Assembly: GCF_008831285.2 (NCBI RefSeq)
Contig: NC_045141.1
Coordinates: forward strand, 6,217,224-6,281,223
Direction of reading: 5' to 3'
DNA length: 64,000 nt
Origin: Nymphaea colorata
Lineage: Eukaryota; Streptophyta; Magnoliopsida; Nymphaeales; Nymphaeaceae
Position numbers and translations under genes: made by a program. This document shows positions 14,489 through 27,979 of the stretch, in pieces (position 1 is the stretch's first letter; each line of letters starts with the position of its first letter). The notes beneath the pieces were generated by a model that was not told where the DNA came from, did no database searches, and worked only from the letters and a program-made list of their open reading frames with translations.

Positions 14489-17400
14489 ACAAGAAGAAAT
14501 TGAGGAGAAGAAGCCGTAGCCAAAATGGTTTGCACGGCCTCTATTTATAATCCCATTTCCAGAATTCTAAGAGTCTCCAATCGTAGAATCCTAGGAGATT
14601 TCACAAGCTCCAAGGACATTAATTACATCATAGAAACCTAAGAGACTTCACATATTACAAGGATATTAACTACAACATAGAATCCTAGGAGACTTTACAT
14701 ATAACAAGGATATTAACTACAACATAGAATCCTAGGAGACTCTTTACATGTTACAAGGACATTAAATATCTTAACACATTTTACAAGGAAGTGGAATCCT
14801 AAGAGCCTCCTATTCAACGTGCTGGTGAATGATTTATATTTTAATAACTGTTGCATATTCCAATCCTACATTCTATCGTAGCATTGTTGGTATGTTACAA
14901 TACCTTACCTTTACTCGCCCAGACATAGTATATGCTGTAAATCAGATCTCTCAGTTTATGCATGCACCCACTGAACGACATATGGATGCCGCTAAGCGGA
15001 TCCTACGGTATCTCAAAGCTACTCTTGGAGATGGACTAGTCTACACGAAATGTCTCAATGTTTCTCTTGGACATAGCATATATACATATACTGATGCCGA
15101 CTGAGCAGCCGATCCCGATGACCGACGATCAGTTTCAGGTTTCTGTCTCTTTCTTGATTCTAATCTCATTTGTTGGAGCAGTAAAAAGCAGCGTGTCGTT
15201 GCACGATCTAGCACTGAGGCAGTGTATAGAGGAATGGCTGCAGGGACGGCTGAAGCGTCATGGTTACGTCATTTACTTGGAGAGCTCAATCTTCCTATTG
15301 TTCGGTCATCATTACTATGTGACAATCAAAGTGCGATAAAAATTGCTTTCAATCCCATTTTACATAATCGCACCAAACATATAGAGATTGATCAACACTT
15401 CATTCGTCAGAAGGTTGAAGAAGCCGAGATCTTGCCTACTTATATATCCACCAGTGAACAGATAGTTGATCTTTTTACCAAAGGTCTCACAGGGCAGCAT
15501 TTTTGGGACTTGAAGAACAAGTTGTGCATGATCAAATCTCATGTACAACTTGAGGGGAGTTGTTAGCGTATGCGGATCGGGTCTGTTCAGACCCGATCCA
15601 TTCTCTTTATATCCACACGCCTAAGGATACTAGGCGGTGGCTCTCTTGTAATATTTTATATTTTTCTGTACAAATCTGTTGTAACCTAATTAGGGTTATT
15701 GATTAATTAAAAGATTAAGAAACGCAGGGCTGTGTTAAGCCGGCTGCTCCCTTTCCTCCATCGCCTTCTTTCATCCTCTCTTATATCTGATTTGCAAACG
15801 GAGAGACGAGTTCATTGTGAAGATTCTTACATGGAAGTGCCATTCTCGCAAACAGAGCGCTTTTGGAGCATGCGAAACGGGTACGGAGACCCTTGCTGTT
15901 CTGATGGTAGGTGTGTAGCAGGCTCTGTCGAAGCTGCTTGGTATGGCATGGTTTCAATCGTGAGATGTGGAAGACAGGACGCATTGCTGAACCTTCTAGT
16001 AGTTGTTGTAACATTTCTTATTTGAGCAGGTCGGGTCAGATCGGGTCCAGATCCAGACCCGAGCTCCACTCGTGGAAGGGAGACCGTAGCACGAGGGAGC
16101 TTTTCTCCCTTGCCTTCTTCAACGTCTTCTTCTTCTCCTTCTTCGACTCTTCCTCTGCTACGACCACAACAAAGAAGAAGTGGGCGGACGGTGTGGTAGT
16201 GGCGGTGGCTGGACCGGCGGCGGCGACGGTGGCAGCTCGTTGGTAAGCTCTCTCGCCCTCTGTCTGCCTCTCCCCTCCCTGTCCCTCCTGCATATCCTCC
16301 CCTCTACAGCGTTCTCTCTTTCTCCTCGTATTCTCTCCCTTTTCCTCCCACGCATCCTTGCATGCTCTCTCTCTGCTGCACTCCCCTCTTCACGTCCTCT
16401 TTCTCTGCATTCTCTCCTACTCTCTTCTCTCTCACTGCACTCCCTCTCCTTACCGTCAGCCTCCTCCCACTCACACCTCTCGTGCTCTCTCCCATTTCCA
16501 GCTTCCCTCTCCCTCGTTGTTCCCTGCCTCCCCCAATCGAACCAATCCCTCTCAACCGAACTCCTCTTCTTGAGCTCATTTTCATTTTTCTCTCTTGGTG
16601 GTGGCTGTTTGGTTGGTTATCGTAGTTTGGGGACACATCTTTCCCCTCATAGCAGTGAGGTGAATGCGTAGGTGGTGGCGGCATTGAGGGATTTTAGCCG
16701 TTCGAGGACCTCTCGAACTCGTGAGGTGGCTGCCGGGAGGACTGCAGCAGTATTGGGGTGAGCAAGGCCTAATCGAGCCTATATTGTTGTATATTTTCTA
16801 TTGGAGCACGTATAATTATTGTTTGAGCATGCTAGAATTTAGAATTTGATGATTTGGGATGCATGTTAGCGACTTTGCTATTTTGGGGAAGTTTATGACT
16901 ATGTTAAGAAGACGAGGATCTATGTGTATAAGTGTTTTTTTAGCATGATGTGTTGATTTTCGAAGCAATAGAGAAGCATGGTAGAGATTTGATATGGGTG
17001 AGAAGATTTAGAATCGTTTTGGTGAGCATGTGGTGCAAGCTATTGTCAACGGGCGTACTGCTGTGTGAGTTGGAGAAGAATATGTAAGTTGAGTGTTTGG
17101 GAAGACGCCTCAATTAAAGAAAGTTAATGAGAAATGTGTTAGTGATGGATTGATCGAAGTATTGAGTTTTCACGTTTGGTGGCAACGTCAAGAAGTTAGG
17201 AGGAGGCCTATTGGAGGGCTTGTAGGTCGACACTACCTGTTGACACCCTCTTGAGGCAATAACATATGCATCAATGATTTTGTTTTATATTTGTATGCTT
17301 TGCGAAACTAAGCTAGTAGAGAATTTACCACTTGTGTATGTTTGCAGGTACACCGGGCGCGTCCAATAGACCTTGAGCAACTAGACGTGAAGCTCAAGGC

Positions 17401-20400
17401 GTTTTGGAGTGTTTTTAGGACACGCGACAGGTATGGCGGCATTCCAGGCAAATCCCTGCCTGGGGCCAACGTGTGAATGTGTATTCTGAGGATCATGGGA
17501 TCCTAGAATTGTGATTTGATTGAATGATTGGTTTGTGAGTGAATGTATGTATGTATGCAAATGATTTGATTCATGATAAGATTTGTTTTGAAAAGCTATT
17601 AGAAGCTTGTTTTGAAAATTGTTACGCATTTGCATGTGCATGCTAGAATTGATAACTGCTTATGACAGATGAGGCGGGGTATCGAGTCGAGTGTCTCCTC
17701 GACCCCAATTATGCATTAGAAAGCATCCTAGAATGATAACTGCCTAGGACAGCTACGAGCCAAGCACAAATCGAGACTACTCTCTGGGATTTGGCTAAGT
17801 TTTGAAAGATGTGAATGATGTGTTTGATAAGATGTGAGTGTTTATGAATGTGAATATTGTGATTTGTTGCATATGCATTGCTACGGGCAATGATGCAAAT
17901 GAATGAATTGGATGGTAGTTGTACCCGTACAGTATGACGGCTAGCTAAGAATGTAATGATATGTATGGCCCTCATGTGGAGGCAATTGGAGGTTTGGGTG
18001 CACTCGTGAAGTGTACCAACCTCATGAGCTAGCCAGTCATTTTGTGCATGTACAATTATAAAAATAATAATGAAAGTATAAAAGATGAGAGGTCAGTGGG
18101 ATGTGGCTATGTGTTTGGGAGTTGTCCCGCCTTCGCCACTGGTTTCGCCTGTTTGGAGCGCAGGCGGTGCAAGGCCCCAGGGTACTGTTGTGTGATGTGC
18201 TTGGAGCGTTGGGCTCCCGCCTTCCTAACCTGGGTGTTCTAGGGAAGGCTGAGTATCTCTCCATGGAATTCACACACCCATGGATGAGTGCTCTACCGCT
18301 GCAGCGGGTGAATGGATCCATACTGTTATGGGCCACCACGGGGGTTACCTCTCGGCTATGGACTGCCCATGGTGTGCACGTGTCTGTGTTTGCAACCACA
18401 GGAACTGTCAATTCACTAAAACTAATAAAAATGAAGTATGTGAATGAAGTGTATGTGATTGATGTGCATGTGAATTGAAATTGTGTTATCTTGGCCATTA
18501 AGTGGCTTTTACATGTCGTGATCTATGTGAGGGGCCTTGTTGGCAAATGATGTGAATATGCCCTGACACGAGATGATGATTTGTTGTTATGATTGTATTA
18601 TCTCATATTTGAGCCCTACCTAAAACGGTTTGGGATTTTCCTGGCTTGTTGCCATACTATGAAGGCTAAGCCTTCAGTTGTTTCTTTTTTTCAGGTTTTG
18701 GTGGACCCGGGACAGCAGGTTGATCAGATGGCTTCACTCACATCCTACTGGAGAGGGTTTGGGTCTTTTGTAGTGCCGGCACGTCTTATTTTGATTTTAT
18801 TGATGTCTTGTTTTTGTTAGGCATCAATCATGTAGTTTGAGGCATTTTTGTCATACACAGATGTGATTTTGTATGAAATGAAGTTGTTATATAAATGAAA
18901 GTAACCCCATTGTTTCGAATGACATAGCTCCCTCTTTTTTTTTTGAATTGTTGTGTAGTCACACCTCAATGCTTTATGTTTAGAAAAAAAAATTTGTTTG
19001 AGGGTCAAAAGGTTGGGGTGTGACAGTTGCAGCTTACAAGCCACCTTCCCTATTCGGCGCAAGATCAGAAATGGCCCAGAATATTTGGCTGTCAACCTGA
19101 CACCCACAGTCTTGTGTGGTACCTTCCCTGCAGCCTGCAGGGAAACTCTTCAGATATACCCAGTCCCCAACATTATACACCTTATACCTACGCCCTTTGG
19201 TGTGCTGTTTGGTGTGCTGTTGAGCCATGCAGTTTTGGGCTGCCTTCAACCGATGCTTGATCACCTCCAAGACCTTGTGTCGGATGATCAATTAGACATC
19301 ATCTTCACTAAGTTGGTTAGTTTGAGGCTGAAATCACATCAAATTAGGAGGAGGACGTCCGTAGACCACCTCAAATGGGGATACTCCAGGAGATGAGTGG
19401 ACTGCTGTGTTGTAGGCAAACTCTGCCCAGGACAGGTATTTCGTCCAGTTATGGGGCTGCAGCTCTGCATAACACCTCAAGTCTCTAGAGCACAGTTGAC
19501 GATTTCTGTAACCTGTTTGCCTGTCCATTTGCAGGTGATAGGCTGTGCTCATTTTCAGCTGTGTTGCCTGCAAGGTAAAATAATGTTGACAAAAATGACT
19601 CAAGAAAAAGGGTCCTCGTCACTCACAAGTCACAATTGAACAGGGCATGCCATGTAATTTGCCAATGTGCTCTCGGAACGCCTTGGCTACCTGCTTGACA
19701 GATGCATACTTGGACTGGTGGTCGACAATGACGTATATCACCAACTTCCCCTTCGATTTTGGTAATCCTTCTATGAAGTCCATGCTCAAATCTTCCCAAA
19801 TCTGAGGGGGAATTGGTAATGGCTGCAATAGACCCGCCGGTTTCAATGTCTCATACTTGTACATTTGGCAAATATTACAGCCCTGCACATACTCCGGCAC
19901 GTCCCTTTTTATTCCTGGCCAATAGAAGGAGTGGCACAGCCGTTCTTAAGTGTGGTCAGTCCCTTGATGGCCAGCTTCTAAAGCATCATGATATTGCTGC
20001 AACAGCAACTTGGTGATGGGAGACTCAGGTGGTACATGGATTCGATTTCTGTAATGTAGATATGGCTCCTTCCACTGGTATCCATAGGTCAAGGTAGGAT
20101 TAGCAGCCACTTTCTTTCTAATTTCTTTTACCTTCTCTGAGGCGTGATGCTCTTCCTCAATCTGTTTCCAAATGTCTATGATTGGCTGACTTACTACATA
20201 CAGATTAGCAGCTGCTGTGTGCTCTAATTTCTCTTCTACCATCCGCCGAGATAAGCCATCAGCAACCCTATTTTCTTCCCTCTTTTTATAACATATCTCA
20301 AAGTCATATCCCATTAATTTTACTAACCATTTCTGTTGAGTGGGCGTGAATGAATTATTGCAAAAAGGGTCACATTTGAGAGAGTGTTAGTCTGTGTGCA

Positions 20401-23400
20401 GCTCCAACTTTACTGACTCCAAAGAAAGATGACACAAAGCAGATGTGCGCGAGCTATCAATAAGATCACCGTTAAATACCGTTTCTCATTTCCGAGATTG
20501 AGATTGGATCATTTCTCAAGGGTGAAACTTTTAGGTGGAATCGAGCGGCTGAGGATGCCTTTGGAACTATTAAGGATCGTATGGCGTTAACTATGATCTT
20601 TGTTAAATACTAAACTTCAGTTCAGTAGTGCTTACAACCCTCAGACTGATGGCCAAACCGAGGTAGTCAATAGAATTCTAGGAAACTTACTTAGGTTTCT
20701 TGTTAAGCTGAGTTTGCATATTATAACTCAGTCAACTGTTCCACTAGGAGGACTCATTTTCAAGTGGTATATGGTCGGTCCCCGAACCATGTTGTTGACT
20801 TGTCCCCAGTACCCGGTGCTGGAGAACATGCTTCGGCGGCACTTGAAGCTATTGAGTATATGTGTGATGTCCATAGTCAAGTCAAACTGAAGCTCCAAGT
20901 TAGCTATGAAACCTACAAGTCCCTTGTCGATCAAAGTCGTCGAGATGTCAACTTTGAGGTAAGTCAACAAGTTTGGGTCTACCTACGACCTGAGCGATGC
21001 CCTGCTGGTACCTATAGTAAGTTAAGTCCTAGGAAATATGGTCCTTTCCGTATCAATCGTCGTCTACGAAGTTACGAACTAATGTTTATCTGCTTGAACT
21101 TCCTCAGGATTGGCAAATTTCGCCAATCTTCAATGTTTCTGATCTGTGTCCCTACTGGTGACAATGATTCAGCGGAGACGACTTCTCTCGAACTAGGGGA
21201 AAATGATGCAAAGCAGGACCAGACACGTCACTCTCCTGGGTCTAGTTCCCCGCTTCAGGTCCCACCTTTTGGCGTCAGTGCAGGTCATGAGTCTTCAGCT
21301 GTGAAATCCCCTACGGACCCGGAGCATAGTCAAGAGGAGATGCCCCTGTGTAGATACTCGAGGCGCACCAAGGGTTGAATTGTAATTTTGGTTTACATAT
21401 TTTGTTTGAGATCCATTTTGTAAGTATGTTCATTTGTAACTTTGTGGATCCATTCGGATCCAAAGTATTTGTTCAGGATCCAACCCATTACTACTCTCAC
21501 CCATATAAATGGGCGATGGTTCATTTTGTACTTACTTGAAGTCGAATGAAGAAAAAAGTTATTTTTGTTTTATGTTGTTCTATCCTTCCCTTTGTTGTCA
21601 TCTAGTGTAACTACTTTAGTTTTTAGAAAGTTTCGATCGTCTTAGCATTACGTTGTCACCTTGCAAGTTAGATTACATCAAGGTCACACTCATATTTTTG
21701 AAGTCCCACTCGACTTTACTGATCTGTTGAAGCCACTGAATACCCAGAACTACGTCTGCCCCTCCCATTGCAAGAGGAAACAGCTCCACCGTGAACCTCT
21801 GTCCCTGTATTTCAATGGCCTCCTGTGGATAGCGACCTGCGCAAACTAGGGAGCTCCCAGTTCCGACCATAACCTTGAATTCTGGTTGATCTACCACTAT
21901 GTAATTGCAAGCCTTAGCCATTTTATCACAAACAAAGTTATGCGTGGAGCCTATATCCATGAGTATATTAATTTGGTGTCCCTTGATCTTGCCTTCCACC
22001 CTTATCACTTGCAGGGCGTCATCCCCAGCTAACGCATGGAACGACATTTCGGGAATTTCATCTCCCTGTCCCTCATGCTCCAGGTTTTCTTCAATCTATC
22101 AATCTCTACCCACTCTTTCTCACCCTCGTCGACTAGGTACATGTGAAGTTTCTTACAAGTATGGCCTGGAGACCATTTTTCATCGCATTTGAAGCACAGG
22201 CCTTTCCTCCTTTTTTTGTATTTGCTCAGGTTTCAGCCTCTGGATTAGGACTTGATGACTGCCTATTGAGCCTCTCGCTGGTGATGGCGCTTCCATAGTC
22301 TGCCTGGCCGCTGTAACTATGGCGCTCTTCCACACTGCAGTCCTGCCAGCCCAGTTCTCTCGCCCTAACAGTCTGCAACATTTTTCTTCTAGCAGACGTG
22401 CTAACTCAAAGGCCTCCAAGAGCGACTGCGGTTTTGCAGCTTGAACCTCGATGTGCAGATCTTCCTTTAGGCCTCCCACGAAGGCCCCCACTAGTGCCTC
22501 TCACGGCCACCCTTGACCATGTTATCCAATTCTTCAAAGCCAGATTGATATTCAACCATTGTCCTCTTCTGTTGAATCTTCGATAATTCGACATTATAGT
22601 CCAAGTATGCTGAGGGGCCAAAGCAAACTGTGAGTGCTTCAACGAAGGGATTCCATGGTGGCTTACCCTCATGCGCTACTAGCCACCTGTACCAGCGAAT
22701 GGCGGCGCCTTCTAGGTGAACAGCAGTGTTCACCACTCAATGTTCCATTGGTATGCCCTGATACTCAAAATATTGTTCTGCCTTGAACACCCAACTCAGA
22801 TGGTCGTCCCCTAAGAATCTCAAAAAATCCATTTTGGAGGTTTTCAATCACCCAAATGGTTGTCCTGAACATCAAGCAGCCCCATGGAATAATTGGGCAA
22901 AGACGTACCTAGCATGTGTTGAGGCATCGGTATTTCTGTCTGTTCTCTTTGTGCTTCTCTCCATGGGCCAACTGATGGATTCGAAGCTTCCCCCGAGCGA
23001 TCGAGAAGCTCCTTCAGCAGTGTCATCATCGCTTGTTGTTCTGAGTGCATAATTTGTTGTTCTATCAGAGCATGCATCATGTGGTCCATCTCGCTTACCT
23101 TCTGCCCCATTTCACTGCTGCTTCGCTTCATGCCCTCCAACCTCCCTAAGATTACCTGGCGGTCAGCATCGGCTTGCTTCCTCAGTGATTCTACCGCAAC
23201 GATGGCTTCCTTGGTCGTCATCCCCACTCTGATAACAGCTGATAGCCTTCAGGCTATCAGTCCTGCGTAAGAGGCCAGTTAACACGCACACACCCTTTAA
23301 CCACTACCAATTAGGATTAACCTCAGTCTATACTCATTTCGTAATCACTTTCCAAGGTCATTACACTATATGTATGAAGACCGTCTGGGTCTGGTTACAA

Positions 23401-24169
23401 GGGTAAAGTCCCGAATCCAAACCCAATACCTTATTTCTCTCACTATCTAGTGAATAGGCGTAATTTATTTCACCTGTGCTATAGTACGCCTAACAAGTTG
23501 TCACCTAAGAGAGAGAGAGGGAAAGAGGCAATTTTCGGTTTTCCCACTTCTCGACTTCTCAGTACAATCAAACATAACAAAATAAAGCAAGGAAAATCTT
23601 CCACATTTTTGTTAACATAGGAAAAATTGGAAAAATTTAAAAAAAATCCACTATTCATGCAATGCAGGAATTTTTTTTCCATGGAACCTTCTCCATAAAA
23701 TTTTTTCCGTCCAAGTAAACAGGGATTGATGGTAAAAGGTACTTGCATCTGTAACTCAATAATTTTCGTGTACTGTCACTGTTGCATTTGGTAATTACTT
23801 TCCAATGCACCAAAGTGGGGGAAAAAACTTCAAAGTATAGTGTGTTCATGATTAATCGATCAGACTTATGGAAAATGTCAACGATTTTTGGTTTAAATAG
23901 TTAAACTTTACAAAAAAATGATACCTGCATTCATATTTGTTAATCCAGCAGTAAAGGTTTTTAGGCATAACAATGTTGTCAAAGTTGTCAGCCGCAGCCT
24001 AGGCGACAGGGGCAACAAGATGACCATTTTACCAACCATGTAATTTAATACAAATATTACATAATTCATATTATAGAATATTTCTGAATGTCTTATTTAT
24101 CTTAATGTATATAATATTATTAATGTATGTTCAATGTTTGGAAAACAACTATTATATATATCATCAAAA

Positions 24170-24234
<65 letters not shown>

Positions 24235-27200
24235 TATAGTCATATAACAGCAGTCAAAAATTGAACATATTCATAATTTAATATATATAGTGATTATAGT
24301 CATATAACAACGGTCAACAAATGTATATATTAATAATTTAATATATATAGTGATTATATCCATAAGAGTCAAGTTCCATAACAACAAAATGTAAAGTTTA
24401 TATTGCCCATTTCTATATAAAATGAACTTCACGTGAATGGAAATGGGCCTTCTGCTTCCTTAAATGGCTCATTTTCATATTTATTGAAGCGTAGAAACTT
24501 CCTTTTCAGCTTCACTGCTTAATAAATACATTTTAACTAAACCCCGGTATGGCTTTTCACCTTCTATGGGCTAGGTGTGTGCATGCCTACTCCCATATAG
24601 GCATGCCTAAGCATGAGCCTAGGTGCACACCCACCTACCACCTCTTAAGTGCTGGACTTAGGCGATGAAGGTGGAGTTGCAACTAGACGACACCTAGGGG
24701 TGCGCCTAGGCATTGCCTCAACAACATAATGCTTAACAAGAAAAGACGCTCTGGCAAGGCATGATGCGATGATCGATGATGAGAGATTGATCGACCTTAG
24801 TAACATAGAAGTGGGTATACCTTGCTTCCATGTGCTAGCGAAGGGACCGAACTATGAGCTAACCCAACAGGTACCCTATTAGTTTAGATAGATGAGATTG
24901 GTCAGCTATGTCAAAAACTGCTTATACAGTGGATTGACGTGTTGGCTTAACCTTCTTTCCAACCCTGGCCTAACTATCAATGTCTTCTCAAAATAGTGAA
25001 ACGTTCTTATTTTCTTTAAGAAAAACCAAACTATTTGAGACTTTAGAACTGAATCACACTCACGAAAAATACATGCAAAAGGAAATTCATAGAGAAACAA
25101 CTTTTCAACATGCTCAATGGAAGAAGATAAATGCCCACACTCATGTTAACAAAAACAAATGAAAAGATACATATCAACACCTATGGTAGAGAAAACATAC
25201 TGTGCATGCGTTGACAATGGAAGAGCAGCATATCCTATGACAACCTGCCCACAGAAAAGCCAAGGCAATTAGTTGGATTTTAATACCAATGGTTTAACAG
25301 ATAACACTAAGAATACAAGAAGAAATGGGTAAAGATTTGTAACTACTTTGATTTCTCTGAATGCGGAAACAAACCAAAATTCTCATTTGTTGCTTCTTAC
25401 AAACACTTCCCTAAAACCTTACTACAAGTGTAAGAATTTAAAAGTGGCTGTAAACAAAAGAGAGTTGAAACCATTGAATTCCTCAGGCTTTTAGAAAACT
25501 TCTTACTGAAGCTTTTACAACCTGAAAATTCAATGGTCTGTCGAAGACACCATCATTAATTTATGTCAAGCACAAAATTACTATGAAAAAGCAGGTGAAA
25601 TTTACCACCCCAAGCCAAACATGCCTTGAAAAGCATGCATAACCCTTCCCCTATGACAGAAACTTGATCCTTATATTTAATTATAACAGCCTTCGAAGCA
25701 AAAACATTTAACCACCATCCTCCCATCCTTCATCCTACCAAATGCCACCTATACATGTGCACCCATGTAACACCTGTCTCTATGCGTGCAGCCATGCATA
25801 AAATTTATGGCCATAATGTGAAGAAGACTACCGGCTTAGGAGCTTCAAGTTTTGTCTGAAGATCAACATGAAACATTGTAAATAGAAGATGGTGTTGAGG
25901 TGTAAATATAGCTGGGGGACATATTTTGATCTCATCATGATAGCAGGCAATCCTAGCACCAACAGCCACTTGTGTATGAGCCCACCTCTGAAGTGAAGAA
26001 CCTGAATCTCTTGGATATATTGCCTAGGCAAAGTGAATGTGTCAGCAATAAAACAAACTGCAAGTGTTCAGATAACATTGACAGTCAATCACCTCAAGTG
26101 GCTCCCTACGAATATCAATGTCATCTTTTCTCAGTTCCACCCTAATAAACAAGTTCCTTTTCCTGCTCAAACTCATAATCAGTGGATAGACATAAAGGCA
26201 ATGCAGAAGCTGTGAAAATGGTTCGCTTTTTGTTGTCGCACGGAAGTCAAATGCAATAAACTGCAACCACAAATAAACATGGCTTACATAGGATTAAATA
26301 ATGTAAGTGGCACAAAATCAGAGTCAGCCAGCAAAGTGAGCCAAAGCAGCTCAATCTTCACATATGTCCTGCTCCAACTTGTATGACGTTTAAGCAAACC
26401 AAAATAAGTGACCATAAACAAAAAATGATAAACGTTCCTTAGGACTTAATGAGTAGACGGATAGTCAGATAATAGTACTTACATCTCCACTTCCTAGTTC
26501 AAAATTATTGCCCTGAATAATTGCTGAACCATTCCTGTGTGCTTCTTTTCCATCCAACACGTTCCACTTGAAATGAGCATTTTGAGGCCTACCAGAACCA
26601 TTGCCTGGAAATTTCGGGAAAGTAGAATCTACAAATTGATCGACCGCATCAGCTGGTTCATTGTTAACACTTCCATTTTCAGAAACAGTGTCAATATCAC
26701 CGTTCCCTGTCTGCAGTTTTTCTACTTCCAACCGCAGGGTACCCTTTACTGGTTTATGGATTTTCCTTTTAGGATCCTGGATTAGAGAAACAAATGCAAG
26801 AATAATATAACATCATTGAAGCAAAATGGTTCATGACAGGTCATCTCAAGTTTCTCTACAACATATGAGCAGCTCAAAAGAACTATGCTGTATAAGGCTA
26901 TAAGCAATTCTATGTAATTGTTAAATTGTTTACTATAATGTATGTATGTCCATATACATAATACATAAGTTAGAATATGGACTTTTCTTTCAGGATCCTG
27001 GATTGGAAAAACAAATGCAAGAATAACATTACATCATTGAAGCAAAAGGTTCAACACGTGTTATCTCACCAACATATAAGCAACCCAAAGAAAGAAAAAC
27101 ATATTATATTTGCATGCCGTGTTGTTGTTAACTTTTTATGCACATAATATGCATAATATCATACTAGATATGTCCCAAATAAAACACACACATTTACAGA

Positions 27201-27914
27201 AACAGAACAGTGTCCAGCAAAATGGTATATTGGTGTAGCTGATACCTGCAAGAATTCAAGCCACTTTTTCACTGAAAAAAAGACCTTAACACTTTCATAA
27301 AGTAATTTCTCACTTGAAATATCACATAAATGCAGTCAACCACAAAATACAGACGCGATATAATCACATATACAATTAATAATAAACAACTCATATCCCT
27401 AACAATCAATATCTTAAAACCCGGTGAGCAGTTTTTCTACTTCCAACCGCAGGGTACCCTTTACTGGTTTATGCATTTCCCTTTTAGGATCCTGGGTTAA
27501 AGAAACAAATGCAAGAATAATATAACATTATTGAAGCAAAATGGTTCATGACAGGACATCTCAAGATTCTCTACAACATATGAGCAGCTCAAAAGAAGTA
27601 TGTGTTAAAATATAAATCCTTCACCAGCACGTTGAAGAGGAGTCTCTTAGGATTCTACCTCCTTGTAGAATGTGTTAAGATACTTAATGTCCTTCTAACA
27701 TGTGAAGAGTCTCCTAGGATTCTATGTTGTAGTTAATATCCTTGTAATATGTGAAGTCTCTTAGGTTTCTATGATGTAATTAATGTCCTTGAAGCTTGTG
27801 AAATCTCTTAGGATTCTACGATTGGAGACTCTTAGAATTCTGGAAATGGGATTATAAATAGAGGCCGTGCAAACCATTTTGGCCACCGCTTCTTCTCCTC
27901 AGTTTCTTCTTGTT

Positions 27915-27979
<65 letters not shown>

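Larger units (their letters stand above)
9391..14846 (-). mobile_element. Ty1/copia element B, nested in copia A
   Basis: Element B is 5,456 bp and flanked by ACTGT (9386-9390 and 14847-14851). LTRs are 9391-9848 and 14385-14846, about 97% identical by eye. The primer site TGGTATCAGAGC reads on the minus strand at 14373-14384 and the polypurine tract at 9849-9863. The interior is almost identical to copia C and shares its gag stop, gag frameshift and late pol stop. It also has its own TGA in gag. Confidence 0.95.
2804..15831 (+). mobile_element. Ty1/copia element A, interrupted and decayed
   Basis: Element A is inserted in the chromodomain of gypsy G. It has LTRs of 275 and 271 bp, about 95-96% identical by eye, a Met-tRNA primer site, gag, protease, integrase, reverse transcriptase and RNase H in copia order, and a polypurine tract before the 3' LTR. 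Flanks TAGAG and TGGAA match at only 3 of 5 bases, fitting decay. It is split by a 2.4-kb insertion at 6202 and by copia B at 9391. Removing both gives about 5.1 kb. Several stops and frameshifts make it inactive. Confidence 0.92.
2412..23495 (-). mobile_element. Ty3/gypsy element G (chromovirus-type), decayed, host of the intron 12 nest
   Basis: Element G is bounded by LTRs of about 256 bp that start TGTTAGGCGT on the minus strand and end CTATCA. Flanks are AATTG (2407-2411) and AGTTG (23496-23500), a 5-bp target-site duplication with one change. Minus-strand order is LTR, degenerate PBS, gag with a CCHC knuckle, protease, a missing reverse transcriptase, RNase H end and integrase, chromodomain-like tail, polypurine tract, LTR. 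Without its insertions it would be around 3.5-4 kb. The small LTRs and integrase tail suggest a Reina-like chromovirus (inference). It is interrupted by copia A, a solo LTR and an inverted gypsy fragment, and all its frames are broken. Confidence 0.88.
23971..24730. mobile_element. CAATGTTGT-ended non-autonomous element
   Basis: The left end CAATGTTGTCAAAG and right end CAACAACATAAT are imperfect inverted repeats, flanked by GCATAAC and GCTTAAC. Inside are CCTAGGCG/CGCCTAGG-type subterminal motifs at both ends, a TA microsatellite and a 60-bp tandem repeat. The ends resemble those of the insertions at 6202 and 47885. No coding sequence is seen. Confidence 0.5.

Noticed and set aside
16180-16671. 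Long plus-strand open frame rich in Ser and Leu
   Set aside because: It arises from the TC-rich block of the solo LTR and lacks domains or codon structure.
18042-18498. Open frames on both strands inside the solo LTR
   Set aside because: Gypsy LTRs of this type are non-coding, and the frames show no homology I recognise.
16002-19030. Interpreting this region as a host gene with a GC-rich first exon
   Set aside because: The TG...CA ends, 5-bp flanking repeat and restored integrase reading identify it as a solo LTR.
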